A stretch of 42,513 nucleotides of DNA. It comes from a virus. The position numbers and the translations under genes are program-made. The stretch spans positions 1-42,513 of IMG/VR virus record IMGVR_UViG_3300010396_000065; one strand, given 5' to 3'. The notes under the pieces were generated by a model, which worked only from the letters and a program-made list of their open reading frames with translations, did not search any database and was not told the origin of the DNA. This document shows positions 17,236-26,478 of the stretch, piece after piece (the stretch's first letter is position 1; every line of letters starts with the position of its first letter).

Positions 17236-17712
17236 ATGAGGATGTTCGTGGACGCGCGGAGCAACAAGGCGGCGGTGCTCTCCGCGATCCAGCGCGGGCA
17301 GGTCGACGGCTTGACCGCGATGGCGTATCCGGTGTTCAACGAAGTGCGGCGCCAACTGCGGCACGGCTACCATTCGTCGCTCGGGAACTGGGGGAACTTC
17401 GCCATCGGGAACAACGTCAACCATGTGACCATCAGCCCGGTCACGGTGAACGACGACGGTGCCTCGATCACGGTCGGCACCGATCTGGACTACGCGCTGT
17501 TCTGGGAGATCGGCCACCACAACATCTTCACGCGGCACTTCGAGCGCGATGAGAAGTGGCGTCCCGCGTACGAGGCCACGCTGGATGAGGCGCGGGCGGC
17601 GTTTGCCAGAACCTTCCATGCGGCCTTCACCGGATCGTCGTCCTTCGGGATTGCAAACGACGTGGCCCAGAGCGTGAGCTTCGGCAGCGGCGAGGGCGTG
17701 GACATCATATGA
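17236..17712 (+). CDS. HK97 gp10-like tail/neck protein
   Basis: A 158-residue protein resembling the HK97 gp10 / minor tail completion family. It has an N-terminal helix pair (AIQRGQVDGLTAMAYPVFNE), a central strand region, and the signature LFWEIGHHNIFTRHFERDEK-WRPAYEATLDEARAAF, where an EFGT-like turn is followed by a long C-terminal helix. These proteins sit at the head-tail interface. The ATG at 17236 lies seven bases after the preceding stop. Its ATGA overlap with the tail terminator fits the usual gp10-then-terminator order. Confidence 0.75.
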   Translation: MRMFVDARSNKAAVLSAIQRGQVDGLTAMAYPVFNEVRRQLRHGYHSSLGNWGNFAIGNNVNHVTISPVTVNDDGASITVGTDLDYALFWEIGHHNIFTRHFERDEKWRPAYEATLDEARAAFARTFHAAFTGSSSFGIANDVAQSVSFGSGEGVDII

Positions 17713-18182
17713 TCCTCCCCACCGGCCACACGAGGAGCACGAATGCGCTGATGGAGTCGCTCCGTTCCACGCTCCTGGAGTTCGAGGACGTGAACGGGAA
17801 CACGCTGGAGGACATCATTGGCGAGAACCTGTATCGCCGTGCGGCGCCTGCCAATACCGCGTTCCCGTACGGGGTGATGCGGCTCGACACGCGACGCTCG
17901 AACGGGTTCAATCCGCTGCGCAAGACCGGCACGCTGGAAATCCAGCTCTACGGCCGCCCCTCCTCGCAACTGGAGGATATCAGCGACGCGGCCGATCGGT
18001 GCGAGCAAGCGATGGCATTCTACGTCGACAGTTCTGGGGGCGGATTGGCATTCGTGAACGATGTGCAGCGCACGGAACTGCCGGAAGGATCGGCGCCCGT
18101 GGATGGCGAGACCTGCGGTATCCGTCTAGTATTCACGCTGGTGATCTGGCCCGCATTCTTGAGTAGCTTGACGCTTTCCTGA
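17709..18182 (+). CDS. tail terminator-like protein
   Basis: A 157-residue protein placed between the gp10-like and tail-tube genes, the normal position of the tail terminator that caps the tube and joins it to the head. It shows the expected layout: an N-terminal helix (ALMESLRSTLLEFED), a strand with PYGVMRLDTRR, GTLEIQLYGR, a helix ISDAADRCEQAM and a final strand CGIRLVFTLVIWP. The call is from context and fold pattern. Confidence 0.65.
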   Translation: MILPTGHTRSTNALMESLRSTLLEFEDVNGNTLEDIIGENLYRRAAPANTAFPYGVMRLDTRRSNGFNPLRKTGTLEIQLYGRPSSQLEDISDAADRCEQAMAFYVDSSGGGLAFVNDVQRTELPEGSAPVDGETCGIRLVFTLVIWPAFLSSLTLS

Positions 18183-18237
18183 CTCTCTCCCGATGGTAGC
18201 AGGCCCAACGCAGCGCGCTTACTGATGGGACACGACG

Positions 18238-18816
18238 ATGCCGAATCCCTTGAGCTCTTGGAATGGTCAGATTCCCACGGACGTACTGCTCGATTCGGGC
18301 ATCTTCCTGATCGGAGCGAGCCCGCAGAATGCCTTCTCAGCGCAGGAGGGAGGCCTGAAATGGGACCCCGGCAAGACCTTGCGCGAGATCGACTTCGACG
18401 GACGTCGGAGCGCAGTAGCCGGTCTGGACCGCACGGTGTTCTGGAAAGCGAAGCTCACGGCGACGCTCCTCGAGATTCCGCTCGCCGCGTGGTCGCAACT
18501 GGAGCCGGGCTCGGTGCTGGCGACGGTCGCGGGCGGCCCGTCCGGCGCGACACAGGTGCAGCCGAAGCCCGCAGGAGTGCTGTACGCAGCCGGCGATTAC
18601 ATCGCCAACGCGCGCATCGCGTGGCAGCGCACCGATGGGACGTACTTCCAGATCCGCATGCCGAAGGCGCTCGTGGTGAAGTGGGACATCGCCGGCACGG
18701 ACAAACAGGAGGGCAAATGGGCGGTCGAGGTCGAGCCGCGGCTCGACATGGGCGTCTCGGGCCAGCTCGTGAACAACCCGCCGTACGTCGGCGAGTACTT
18801 CTCGGTCCAGCCGTAA
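18238..18816 (+). CDS. major tail (tube) protein
   Basis: A 192-residue protein in the standard tail-tube position, just upstream of the chaperone pair. It contains GGLKWDPGKTLREIDFDGRR, GLDRTVFWKAKLTATLLEI and a closing KWAVEVEPRLDMGVSGQLVN, consistent with the beta-barrel fold of siphovirus tube proteins that stack as hexamers. Length and order match the family; a direct motif is lacking. Confidence 0.75.
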   Translation: MPNPLSSWNGQIPTDVLLDSGIFLIGASPQNAFSAQEGGLKWDPGKTLREIDFDGRRSAVAGLDRTVFWKAKLTATLLEIPLAAWSQLEPGSVLATVAGGPSGATQVQPKPAGVLYAAGDYIANARIAWQRTDGTYFQIRMPKALVVKWDIAGTDKQEGKWAVEVEPRLDMGVSGQLVNNPPYVGEYFSVQP

Positions 18817-18847
18817 ACGGCTCTCACGGCTTCACGGAGCGCGGCGC

Positions 18848-19234
18848 ATGAGCACAGACGACGAACTACCCACGATCGACCTGAACGCCCTCGTCCGGCC
18901 GGTGGCGCGGATTCATCTGGACGACGCGGACTATGATGTCCTGCCAATCCAGGGGGACGCGATCACGGTGTTCGAGAAGGCGGCGGCGGCCAAGCGCGCG
19001 CGCGCGGCGAGCGCGGAAGCGGACACTGAGGAGGAACGGAACGCGCGCGTGTTGCAGGATCTCGACTGGGCACGCCGGATCGTGTATGCGGTGTGCCCGC
19101 AAGTACCGCGGGAGCGGGTGGGCACGATGATGATCGGCCAGCTCATGGCGATCGCGGAAATGTCGGTGGATCCGGTGCGCCGGGTGCAGGAGGTGAAGGA
19201 GCGTGCCGAGGGAAAAGACGGCGGCCCAGCGTAG
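18848..19234 (+). CDS. tail assembly chaperone, gpG-like product
   Basis: The 128-residue 0-frame product of the tail chaperone pair. It is helical and charged (FEKAAAAKRARAASAEADTE, EERNARVLQDLDWARRIVYA). It lies between tube and tape-measure genes, the place of lambda G/GT-type genes, whose products hold the tape measure in an assembly-ready form. Near its end the codons GAG-GGA-AAA create the slippery heptamer GGGAAAA at 19210-19216, and the next five codons lead to the stop. Confidence 0.85.
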   Translation: MSTDDELPTIDLNALVRPVARIHLDDADYDVLPIQGDAITVFEKAAAAKRARAASAEADTEEERNARVLQDLDWARRIVYAVCPQVPRERVGTMMIGQLMAIAEMSVDPVRRVQEVKERAEGKDGGPA

Positions 19235-19626
19235 CGGAAGGCGAGGAGGCGGTTGGGCCGCTGATTGATCATGAGATCCAGTTCGTCATTGTGGAGGTGG
19301 CGGTGGCGACGGGTCGAGATGTCCTCGCGGTAGCGCATGAGTCCTTCGCCCTGACGCTCTATACGCACTGGCATCTGGAACAGCGGCGCCGCCTCACGAT
19401 GTTGACGCAGAAGTCCGAACGTCTTGACCTGGCGGGGCTCATGGCCGGAGCATACCACGATCCGAAATCCCTGGTTGATCGGCACGCCGAGTTCATGGAG
19501 TCGGTGTCGCTGATCGCGCCGCCGCGGCGTGCTGCCCAAGTGGCCGCGAAGCGCGCGCAGGATGTCGCGGCCGTCGTGCGGGCGATGCTGGGCGCTCCCG
19601 ACGTCCATACCGTGCTCCCGAGCTAG
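18848..19626 (+). CDS. gpGT-like frameshift fusion of tail chaperone (-1 at 19216)
   Basis: A -1 shift at GGGAAAA joins the first 123 codons of the gpG-like frame to a 136-residue downstream frame (19216-19626), giving about 259 residues, close to lambda gpGT. The downstream frame has a strong protein-like sequence (DHEIQFVIVEVAVATGRDVL, HWHLEQRRRLTMLTQKSERL, HAEFMESVSL) but no start codon with a ribosome-binding site near its beginning, as expected if it is reached by frameshift only. The extension would bind the tape measure encoded right after it. Confidence 0.82.
19210..19263 (+). promoter_or_regulatory. programmed -1 ribosomal frameshift site
   Basis: The slippery heptamer G-GGA-AAA (19210-19216) fits X-XXY-YYZ in the 0 frame. 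A hairpin follows: 19219-19228 pairs with 19254-19263, ten pairs with one G-U and a 25-base loop; its core GCGGCCCA / TGGGCCGC is perfect. Lambda uses GGGAAAG at the equivalent place. The short spacer (2-4 bases) is tighter than in most known sites. Confidence 0.82.
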
Positions 19627-19632
19627 CCGTTC

Positions 19633-21387
19633 GTGGATCTCGAAACCCTCGCCATCCGCTACGAAACCCTCGGGGAGGACGAGGTCCGGCAGAGCATGGA
19701 CCGGATCACGGACTCCACGCGGCAAATGACGCTGACGCAGGCCAAAGCCATCGAAATCAACGAGGCCGGGCGTCAGGCGTGGGAGCGCGGTTCCGTGGCG
19801 ATGCAAGCGCACGGCTTTCAGGTCGGACGCCTCCGGCAGGACTTGGGCTCACTCGTTGGCCGACTCACAGGGACGAGTCTTGCGATTGATCGGGTCGGCT
19901 CTGCGCTCGGCGCGATGGCAATCGGCAACGTCGCCGTGATCGGCGTATTGGCCGCGATTGCGGCAATGGCCTATGGGTGGGAGCAGCTTTCGCTCAAGCT
20001 CAAGGGCGTAACCGCTGACCAAGAGAAAGCGATTGATGCCTTTGAGAAAGCGCAAAAGCTCAAGGAAGCGGGCGGCAAAACGGGTGAGGCCGAGACGGGC
20101 TTAAAGGCCGAAGTCGCGAAGATGCAGGCCACATTGGACAATGTGAAGTCGGTGCTTGCGGAAGCCGAAGCGAATGGCACGAATAAGCCCGCGATCGCGT
20201 CCCTCAGGATTGAAGTCGCAAATGAGCAGAAGGCGCTCGATGCGCGAAAGGCGCTTCTCGACGCGGCGAGCGCTGAGCGCGATAAGGAGATGGCGCGCGA
20301 ATCGCAGCAGAATGCCACAAAACATGCCGAGGAGCTGGCGAGCGCCATCAAGCACAACGAGGCGACGAAAGCGCAGTTTGCCGAAGCGCTGCGATTGGAG
20401 AAGAACTATTACGCGGCGGCAAAAGAGTTGGCACGTTCCGGCAATCTCGCGATGGCGGACGAGTTCAACAAGCTTGGCGACATTTTGCAGGAAGCGACAA
20501 AGCCGAAGAAAGAAAAGCGTACAACGACACGCGACCTGCCTGGCCTTACAGATTTCCTCGCCGAGCAGAAGGCGGAAGTCGCCGCGATGCAGGAAACGCA
20601 CGCCTTGCAGGTGAAGTTGGAGCAGGACAGCACGGATTCGACGGCCCAGAAATATGCGAAGATCGAAGCGCTCGATCAGGCGTATCTGATCGAAATCATG
20701 TCGATCTACGGGGCCGAGTCGAAAGAGTACGACGCGATGCTCAAGGAAATGGAGGAGCATCGGAAGCAGCACACCGACGCGATCGTGGCCGAAGGACGGC
20801 GGCAGACGCAACTGGAGAACGCGGAGGCTGATCGCCAGTCGACGCAGGACGAGCAGGAACTGAAGCGGCGCGAGCGCGTGGCCGAGAGCTTCGCGAAGAG
20901 CACCGCCGACATCATCGCCGAAACCTTCAAGAAGGGGCTGGCGAAGGGCGGGAACGCGAGCAGTGCGTTGCAGGGGTTCGGGGACGGGCTTCTCAAGCAA
21001 CTGGGCGGCATCTTCGTGCGCATGGGTGAGAAGTCGGTGGCCGCGTCGGCGCCGCTCGCCATCATCCGGGCTGGCCTCTCGAACATCTTCACGGCACCGG
21101 AAGCGTCACTCGCTGGCGGCTTGGCGCTGATCGCGCTGGGCGAGGCGCTGGACGCCATCGGGAGCGGCGGGGGCGGCGGAGGCTCGGGCGGCGGTCCGGT
21201 GCAGTCCACGCTGGCTCCTATCACGTTTGGCGGGTCGATCTCGGCCGCGGGCGGGAACGCGGCCGCGGCGTCGGGACAGATCACGCCGATCACGCCGGTG
21301 AACGCGACGATCATTGGCCCGAACGACCCGCAGGCCCAGCGGCAACTCGTGCAACTGCTCGCAAATGCCGCGCGGAGGAATCTCTAA
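19633..21387 (+). CDS. tail tape-measure protein
   Basis: A 584-residue protein that sets tail length and passes through the tube at ejection. The N-terminal 90 residues are helical, followed by a hydrophobic segment (about 93-116, VGSALGAMAIGNVAVIGVLA). A very long charged coiled coil spans about 130-460 (for example ESQQNATKHAEELASAIKHN), then a second hydrophobic stretch and a Gly-rich linker (GSGGGGGGSGGG). It starts with GTG at 19633. By the usual 1.5 Angstrom per residue rule the tail would be near 85-90 nm, a short siphovirus tail. The call rests on position, coiled-coil content and size. Confidence 0.87.
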   Translation: MDLETLAIRYETLGEDEVRQSMDRITDSTRQMTLTQAKAIEINEAGRQAWERGSVAMQAHGFQVGRLRQDLGSLVGRLTGTSLAIDRVGSALGAMAIGNVAVIGVLAAIAAMAYGWEQLSLKLKGVTADQEKAIDAFEKAQKLKEAGGKTGEAETGLKAEVAKMQATLDNVKSVLAEAEANGTNKPAIASLRIEVANEQKALDARKALLDAASAERDKEMARESQQNATKHAEELASAIKHNEATKAQFAEALRLEKNYYAAAKELARSGNLAMADEFNKLGDILQEATKPKKEKRTTTRDLPGLTDFLAEQKAEVAAMQETHALQVKLEQDSTDSTAQKYAKIEALDQAYLIEIMSIYGAESKEYDAMLKEMEEHRKQHTDAIVAEGRRQTQLENAEADRQSTQDEQELKRRERVAESFAKSTADIIAETFKKGLAKGGNASSALQGFGDGLLKQLGGIFVRMGEKSVAASAPLAIIRAGLSNIFTAPEASLAGGLALIALGEALDAIGSGGGGGGSGGGPVQSTLAPITFGGSISAAGGNAAAASGQITPITPVNATIIGPNDPQAQRQLVQLLANAARRNL

Positions 21388-21843
21388 ATGTCATCCCCGG
21401 CGTTCATTTCGTTCACCGATGGCACCGGCGCCGCGCAACTGGACAACGGCATGACGGCCGGCGCGATCGCCGACGGCTCCCATTTCAAGAACTGGGTGTC
21501 CGACTCTGATCCGATCGGGCCGGAGGTCAACAACCTCGGGACGGGCGCGTTGACGAAGTTCGTATTTCGCACGGACTACACAGCGAGCTTTGACCTGACG
21601 GACATCCCGAACAGCAAGAGCACGATCATTGATCGGCTGTTTGTGTGGCTCCGCGCGGGCGGGACGGTCAGCGTGACAACGGGCGACTCGCTGGGCTCGG
21701 TCTACGCGACGTGTTGCCTCGCGCCCGGCGCGAAACTCGCGAAGAAGATGGACAACAAGAGCGACATCACGTGGACGGTATCGCTCAAGTTGTTGAATGT
21801 CGCCGGGTCGCCGGTGCCCATGACGTGTTTGTATAACTCCTAG
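21388..21843 (+). CDS. minor tail protein (unknown type)
   Basis: A 151-residue beta-rich protein directly after the tape measure, with no gap. It has FISFTDGTGAAQLDNGMTAG, TKFVFRTDYTASFDLTDIPN, and strands with SDITWTVSLKLLNVAG. In siphophages the slot after the tape measure holds distal-tail or tip proteins, so a tail-tip role is likely by position. No exact family match. Confidence 0.6.
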   Translation: MSSPAFISFTDGTGAAQLDNGMTAGAIADGSHFKNWVSDSDPIGPEVNNLGTGALTKFVFRTDYTASFDLTDIPNSKSTIIDRLFVWLRAGGTVSVTTGDSLGSVYATCCLAPGAKLAKKMDNKSDITWTVSLKLLNVAGSPVPMTCLYNS

Positions 21844-21846
21844 CAC

Positions 21847-24800
21847 ATGGGATCAACGAGCGTTACCTACCGCGTGCGCGTACGGAACGCCACGGACACC
21901 GGCGATGCGCTGGTGCTCACCTCGTTGCGAGGCGGCACGAATCCGGTGATCGCGAAGGCACCCACGGGCGACGGGCAGGAGCTCGATCCCGTCACGGGCG
22001 TAATCGCGACCGGCCAGTACTCCATCGACATCGCCGACCCCGTGATCGTGGGATCGTCGCCGCCGTCGCGCGTCGTCACCTCGCAGCTGTTCGACGCGAA
22101 CGGTCGGCAACTGCTACTCTCGCGGCGCTGCTACATCGAGGAGTCGAACGATGGCGGCTCGACGTGGCCGCTGACGGTGATCGCGGGCTACTTGATGAAC
22201 TACCAGCTCACGGATGCGGTCACATGGACGTTCTCGGTCGGTGATACGCGCCGCATCCAGAATACGCTTCAGGCATGGGACGGCGTCACGGGCTTCGGGA
22301 CGCGCGGCGCGCTGTTCGGTGGCCCGCTCGCAGGCGGAGGCTGGGGGCCGGTCAACGATCGCGGCGGCTGGAAGTTCAAGGTGGTATCGGCCGGAGCGGG
22401 CAGCGCCCCGTATTTCAGCGCGAGCGTCGAGTTGAACTTCGTGAGCGGATACCGCGGCATCAACGATCATGTCTCGCGTCGATACTCCGATTTCCTGGGC
22501 AGTGGCGGCTTGGTGGAACAGGTCAATCAGACGGCGCAGGCGTACTTCTCGCCGATGGTCGCGAAAGTGCCGGCCTCGAGCGGACGGTTCGGCTCGATTG
22601 ATTCCGGATATGGCTTCCCCGGCTTTCCTGGCCTCACGCTCAGGATTCTGGAATACATCGGCGCGGCGAACAACGGCTTATTCATTCCGGGATCGCTGGA
22701 CATTGCGACCGGCTCGCCCGCGGGAACGGGGCCAGCATGGTTGCTGAATGCGCTGACGAATGATGAGATCGAGACGCTCGATGTCATCTGGCCGGATGCG
22801 CTGGCGTTGCCGACGGTGGGCCAGATTCTCTCGGTGTCGGTGTATACCTCGACGCCGACTACCACCTCGCCGGTCTACGTGGACGCGCATCCCGTCGATA
22901 TCGCGGCGACATTGTACGCGCAGGCAGGGATTCCCTTCGATAACACTTCGGCGATCAACACCACGGCGGCGCTGGGCGACACGCTCCGGGTGGCCCTCCG
23001 CGTGACGACGACGCAGACGTTGCAAACCTTTTTGGAACAGGTGCTGTTCGGCCCATTCGGCTTTTCGACCAGAACGAATGCGGCCGGCGTGCTGGAGTTC
23101 TTCGTCACGCGATTGAAGAGCGCCACGCCACCGTCCGTGACGATCGGCACCGCGGATTTGCAGGACGCGAGCGGGATCATCTTCGAGAACGATGAGGCGA
23201 CCGTCTATTCCAGCGTGCGCCTCAAAACCAAGATGTTCTGGGCGTATGCGCCGAACACGCAGACCGATACGAACAGCCGGCCGCTCGACAGCGTGATCGA
23301 GCAGGACGTACAAACCGTGGTCGTGAACGCGGATGCGAATGCGTTCGTCACGCGGGAGATCGTCTACGAAATCCCCGGCTATATCCATGAGGCGTCCGCC
23401 TATGGCAACGCCGTTGATCTGCCTGCCTATACCAACGCGATCGCGCTGGAGATTTTCGACCGTTTCGGGCGCGGGGGTCCGGTCTGCGATGCGCTCGCGA
23501 TCAACGCCGCATCGGATACGGGGTTTGGTGTGGGCGACTTGCTCTATATCGAGCCCGCGCACTTTCCGAATGCCAACTATCGCTTTGGGGACAATGCGGC
23601 GGTTGGGCCACGCATCATGCAGATCCTGCGTCGCTCAGAGACGCCGAAAGGCCCGCTCGTCAAGGTCATTGATGCGGGCTCGAATGTCACGCCGGGGGTC
23701 GCACCCACCATCACGATCGCCGGCAATCCGGGAGCGCCGCGCACCGTGGCGGCGTTCACGATCACGAACGCGGCCACGATCAACGCGGCGGCGAACCTCG
23801 TCACGGCGGTGCAGGTTGGCAGCGGCGCGAGTGCGCCGACGAATGGCGTGAACTTCGCGCGGTACGCGCCGGGCACATGTCCCACGGCGGCCGTGAACCT
23901 GCCCGCCATGACACCGGGCACGAAGGTGTGGGTGCGCGCGCGGACGGAGAATCAGGGCGGCTTGCCGAGCGCATGGACGGCGTGGACGAGCTTCACGCTG
24001 ACGGCGATTTCATTCGTGACGGGGCTCGGGGCGTCGCCCATCTATCAGAACGCCGCCCAGATCAACTGGACGCCAGCGAATAACACCGATCTGGTGGATG
24101 TGTACTTGTTCGAGGGGTCGTCGCCGCCTGCCGACTGGTCGGCGTCCTTCATGGGAACGATGCTCGCGAGCACCGCGTCGGCGCTGATGCGAAACCTCGA
24201 TGGTCCGTCCGTCCAGTATCAGGTGGCAGTCGCGCATCGCGATCCCAGCACTGGCGCGAATGGCGTGCTCGTCACGGGCACGTTCACGACGAATAGTGCC
24301 TCGATCGGCACGGCGCCGACGCCGCTCGCGTTCTCGATCATGCCGACGACGCAAGATGCGTCGCTGCAGTCGGGCATCACGCTCGCGCTCTATGCGGCGA
24401 ACCCGATCTATGACCTCGTGATCGAGCGTGCGCCGGATGTATCGGGCTCACCCGGCACGTTCGTGTTTCTCTCGCAGGTCGCGGGCCGCTCGCAATACTA
24501 CACGGACTGGTTGCCGAACGATGGCGTGAAGCGCTGGTACCGGATCAAGGCCCGGCTCTCCGGCGAGACGGATTCCGCATATCTGGCGGCGCAGTCTGGC
24601 ATTCCGGGTGGCGTGCTAAACGTGCAGCCGATCGGTGCGGGTGTGGGGATTATTCCCGTCACAACGGCACCGGCGGGCAAGATTCGCCGCTTGGCGGCCG
24701 TGCTCGCGGCGGGCACGCACTCGGGTTACACGCCCGGCACGACCACGACGCGCATCGAGTTCGAGGGCAACGGCGCCGGCGGTGGAGGTGGTCAGTTCAG

Positions 24801-25335
24801 CTCCTCTGGCAACGTGGGCGGTGGCGGCGGTGAGTACGCTTTCGGTGCGGTCGACGTGAGCCCAGGTGATACCTACGACATCGTCGTCGGCGCTGGTGGC
24901 GCTGGGTCAACGACGGGGAGCTCGACGAACGGCGGCGATACGAAAGTCACGCGCGTCTCAGACTCCCATGTGGTGATTCAGGCCGTAGGCGGCAAGGCTG
25001 GTGATGACGCCTCGAATGGCGGCGGCGGCTCAGGCGGCGTGGGTGACGTCACGATCAACGGCGAAAGCAACTCGTCCTACGATGATGGCTATGCGAGCAA
25101 CAGCGGCCTCACGACTATCCTTCCAGGCGCCTTTGTCCCGCAGTATGTTAGCGCGCGCGGCGGCGATTCCCCGCGTGGTGGGTTCGGCGGCTTCATTGGG
25201 CCTGGTGTCGGCAATGTCGCACCGACGATCCCCGGCGGCGGCGGCGGCGCGCAGACGTTCCAACCGGCAGGATCGAACACGAAGGTCGTCCAAAATGGCG
25301 CGGATGGTATCTGTCTCGTCTGGGAGTGGAGCTAA
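21847..25335 (+). CDS. tail-tip / central fibre protein with FN3-like and Gly-rich domains
   Basis: A 1162-residue protein, the largest structural product. Residues 1 to about 600 look like a tail-tip hub: repeated beta domains, SRRCYIEESNDGGSTWPLTV, and FLEQVLFGPFGFSTRTNAAG. From about 635 to 920 come two or three fibronectin III-like repeats (MTPGTKVWVRARTENQGGLP; VQYQVAVAHRDPSTGANGV; KRWYRIKARLSGETDSAYLA). The last 200 residues are extremely Gly-rich (GNGAGGGGGQF, NVGGGGGEYAF, VGAGGAGSTTG), the type of fold seen in several phage adhesin tips. It should sit at the distal end and may contact the host receptor. Confidence 0.82.
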   Translation: MGSTSVTYRVRVRNATDTGDALVLTSLRGGTNPVIAKAPTGDGQELDPVTGVIATGQYSIDIADPVIVGSSPPSRVVTSQLFDANGRQLLLSRRCYIEESNDGGSTWPLTVIAGYLMNYQLTDAVTWTFSVGDTRRIQNTLQAWDGVTGFGTRGALFGGPLAGGGWGPVNDRGGWKFKVVSAGAGSAPYFSASVELNFVSGYRGINDHVSRRYSDFLGSGGLVEQVNQTAQAYFSPMVAKVPASSGRFGSIDSGYGFPGFPGLTLRILEYIGAANNGLFIPGSLDIATGSPAGTGPAWLLNALTNDEIETLDVIWPDALALPTVGQILSVSVYTSTPTTTSPVYVDAHPVDIAATLYAQAGIPFDNTSAINTTAALGDTLRVALRVTTTQTLQTFLEQVLFGPFGFSTRTNAAGVLEFFVTRLKSATPPSVTIGTADLQDASGIIFENDEATVYSSVRLKTKMFWAYAPNTQTDTNSRPLDSVIEQDVQTVVVNADANAFVTREIVYEIPGYIHEASAYGNAVDLPAYTNAIALEIFDRFGRGGPVCDALAINAASDTGFGVGDLLYIEPAHFPNANYRFGDNAAVGPRIMQILRRSETPKGPLVKVIDAGSNVTPGVAPTITIAGNPGAPRTVAAFTITNAATINAAANLVTAVQVGSGASAPTNGVNFARYAPGTCPTAAVNLPAMTPGTKVWVRARTENQGGLPSAWTAWTSFTLTAISFVTGLGASPIYQNAAQINWTPANNTDLVDVYLFEGSSPPADWSASFMGTMLASTASALMRNLDGPSVQYQVAVAHRDPSTGANGVLVTGTFTTNSASIGTAPTPLAFSIMPTTQDASLQSGITLALYAANPIYDLVIERAPDVSGSPGTFVFLSQVAGRSQYYTDWLPNDGVKRWYRIKARLSGETDSAYLAAQSGIPGGVLNVQPIGAGVGIIPVTTAPAGKIRRLAAVLAAGTHSGYTPGTTTTRIEFEGNGAGGGGGQFSSSGNVGGGGGEYAFGAVDVSPGDTYDIVVGAGGAGSTTGSSTNGGDTKVTRVSDSHVVIQAVGGKAGDDASNGGGGSGGVGDVTINGESNSSYDDGYASNSGLTTILPGAFVPQYVSARGGDSPRGGFGGFIGPGVGNVAPTIPGGGGGAQTFQPAGSNTKVVQNGADGICLVWEWS

Positions 25336-25341
25336 ACGATC

Positions 25342-26478
25342 ATGAGATTGCATCTTCTCGCCCTGCCGCACACCGTGACCGATCGGACGTTCTCGCACTG
25401 CGCATTCAGTGGAAAAGTCTTGCGCTTCGCGCCGATGTTGCGCGCGCAGGGCTTCGACGTCATCCACTACGGCGTGGAGGGCGCGGAGTCGGGCGCCAAC
25501 GAGCAGGTCGATCTCATGACGCAGGAGGAACACCTCGGCCTCCTCGGTCAACAGCGCTATCACGAAAACGGCACCGGCTTCGTGGGTGACAAGGCGCTGG
25601 TCGGATCGGAGCTGTATCGGCGATTCAACTTCCGGTTGCACGACGAGCTGGTGGATCGGCTCGAGCCCGGCGATGTGATCTGCCTGCCGTTCGGCTACGC
25701 GCATGACAACGCGATCCGTGGACTGGAGTTGCTCAAATCGGGCGAGGCGCGCGCGGTTGAGACGGGCATCGGCTACCCGAACCCCTGCACGATCTACCGC
25801 GTGTTCGAGTCGCAGGCGTGGCGGCACTGGGTCACGGGGAAAGAGGAGCGGGATGGCGCAGGGTGGGACTCGCCACGTCAGGAGTGGGTGATCCCGAACT
25901 ATTACGTGCTCAACGATTGGCCGGTCGTGCTGGAGCCCGCGAATCGCAAGACGGTCGTGTTCTTCGGTCGGATCAACGAGTCGAAGGGGTGCGCGGTGTT
26001 GCCGGTGCTCGCGCGCGCCTTTCCCGGCTTGCATTTCGTGATGTGCGGGCAGGGCGATCCGGCACCGTTCCTCGGGCCGCCGAACCTCGAATACCGGCCA
26101 CCGATCAATGGGGACGGGCGTGCGGAGTTTCTGGGGAACGCGGCGGCCGCGATCTTCCCCTCGCGCATGATCGAACCCTTCTGCGGGGCGGCCGTCGAAG
26201 CGATGTTGTGCGGCACCCCGGTCTTGACATCGGACGCTGGCGCGTTCACGGAGACAAACTTGAATGGGATCACGGGGTATCGCTGCGCGGATCAACGGGC
26301 GTTCATCGCCCGATTGAGTGCCGCGATATTCTTGGATCGGGCGACGGTGGCGGCGTCGGCGCGCGCGCGGTTCTCGACGGAAGTCTGCGGGCCGATGTAC
26401 GCGAACGTTTTTGACGATGTCGCACGCGCCATGCAACGGCTGTCTCTGCCCGCACGCGTATCGGCGGGTGCCGCGTGA
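25342..26478 (+). CDS. glycosyltransferase, GT4-like
   Basis: A 378-residue GT-B enzyme expected to move a sugar from a nucleotide donor. The C-terminal domain shows VVFFGRINESKGCAVLPVLA (the phosphate-binding start of the second Rossmann domain), LHFVMCGQGDP, AAAAIFPSRMIEPFCGAAVE and AMLCGTPVLTSDAGAFTE, the E-x7-E type region with Pro-Val-(L/I) typical of GT4. The N-terminus has a weak Rossmann pattern (FAPMLRAQGFDVIHYGVEG). It follows the tail-tip gene by six bases and overlaps the PAS gene by GTGA. The acceptor is unknown. Confidence 0.88.
   Translation: MRLHLLALPHTVTDRTFSHCAFSGKVLRFAPMLRAQGFDVIHYGVEGAESGANEQVDLMTQEEHLGLLGQQRYHENGTGFVGDKALVGSELYRRFNFRLHDELVDRLEPGDVICLPFGYAHDNAIRGLELLKSGEARAVETGIGYPNPCTIYRVFESQAWRHWVTGKEERDGAGWDSPRQEWVIPNYYVLNDWPVVLEPANRKTVVFFGRINESKGCAVLPVLARAFPGLHFVMCGQGDPAPFLGPPNLEYRPPINGDGRAEFLGNAAAAIFPSRMIEPFCGAAVEAMLCGTPVLTSDAGAFTETNLNGITGYRCADQRAFIARLSAAIFLDRATVAASARARFSTEVCGPMYANVFDDVARAMQRLSLPARVSAGAA

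Noticed and set aside
19093-19626. The second tail chaperone frame as an independent gene with its own start
   Set aside because: No good start with a ribosome-binding site exists, while the slippery site and lengths fit a -1 frameshift product.
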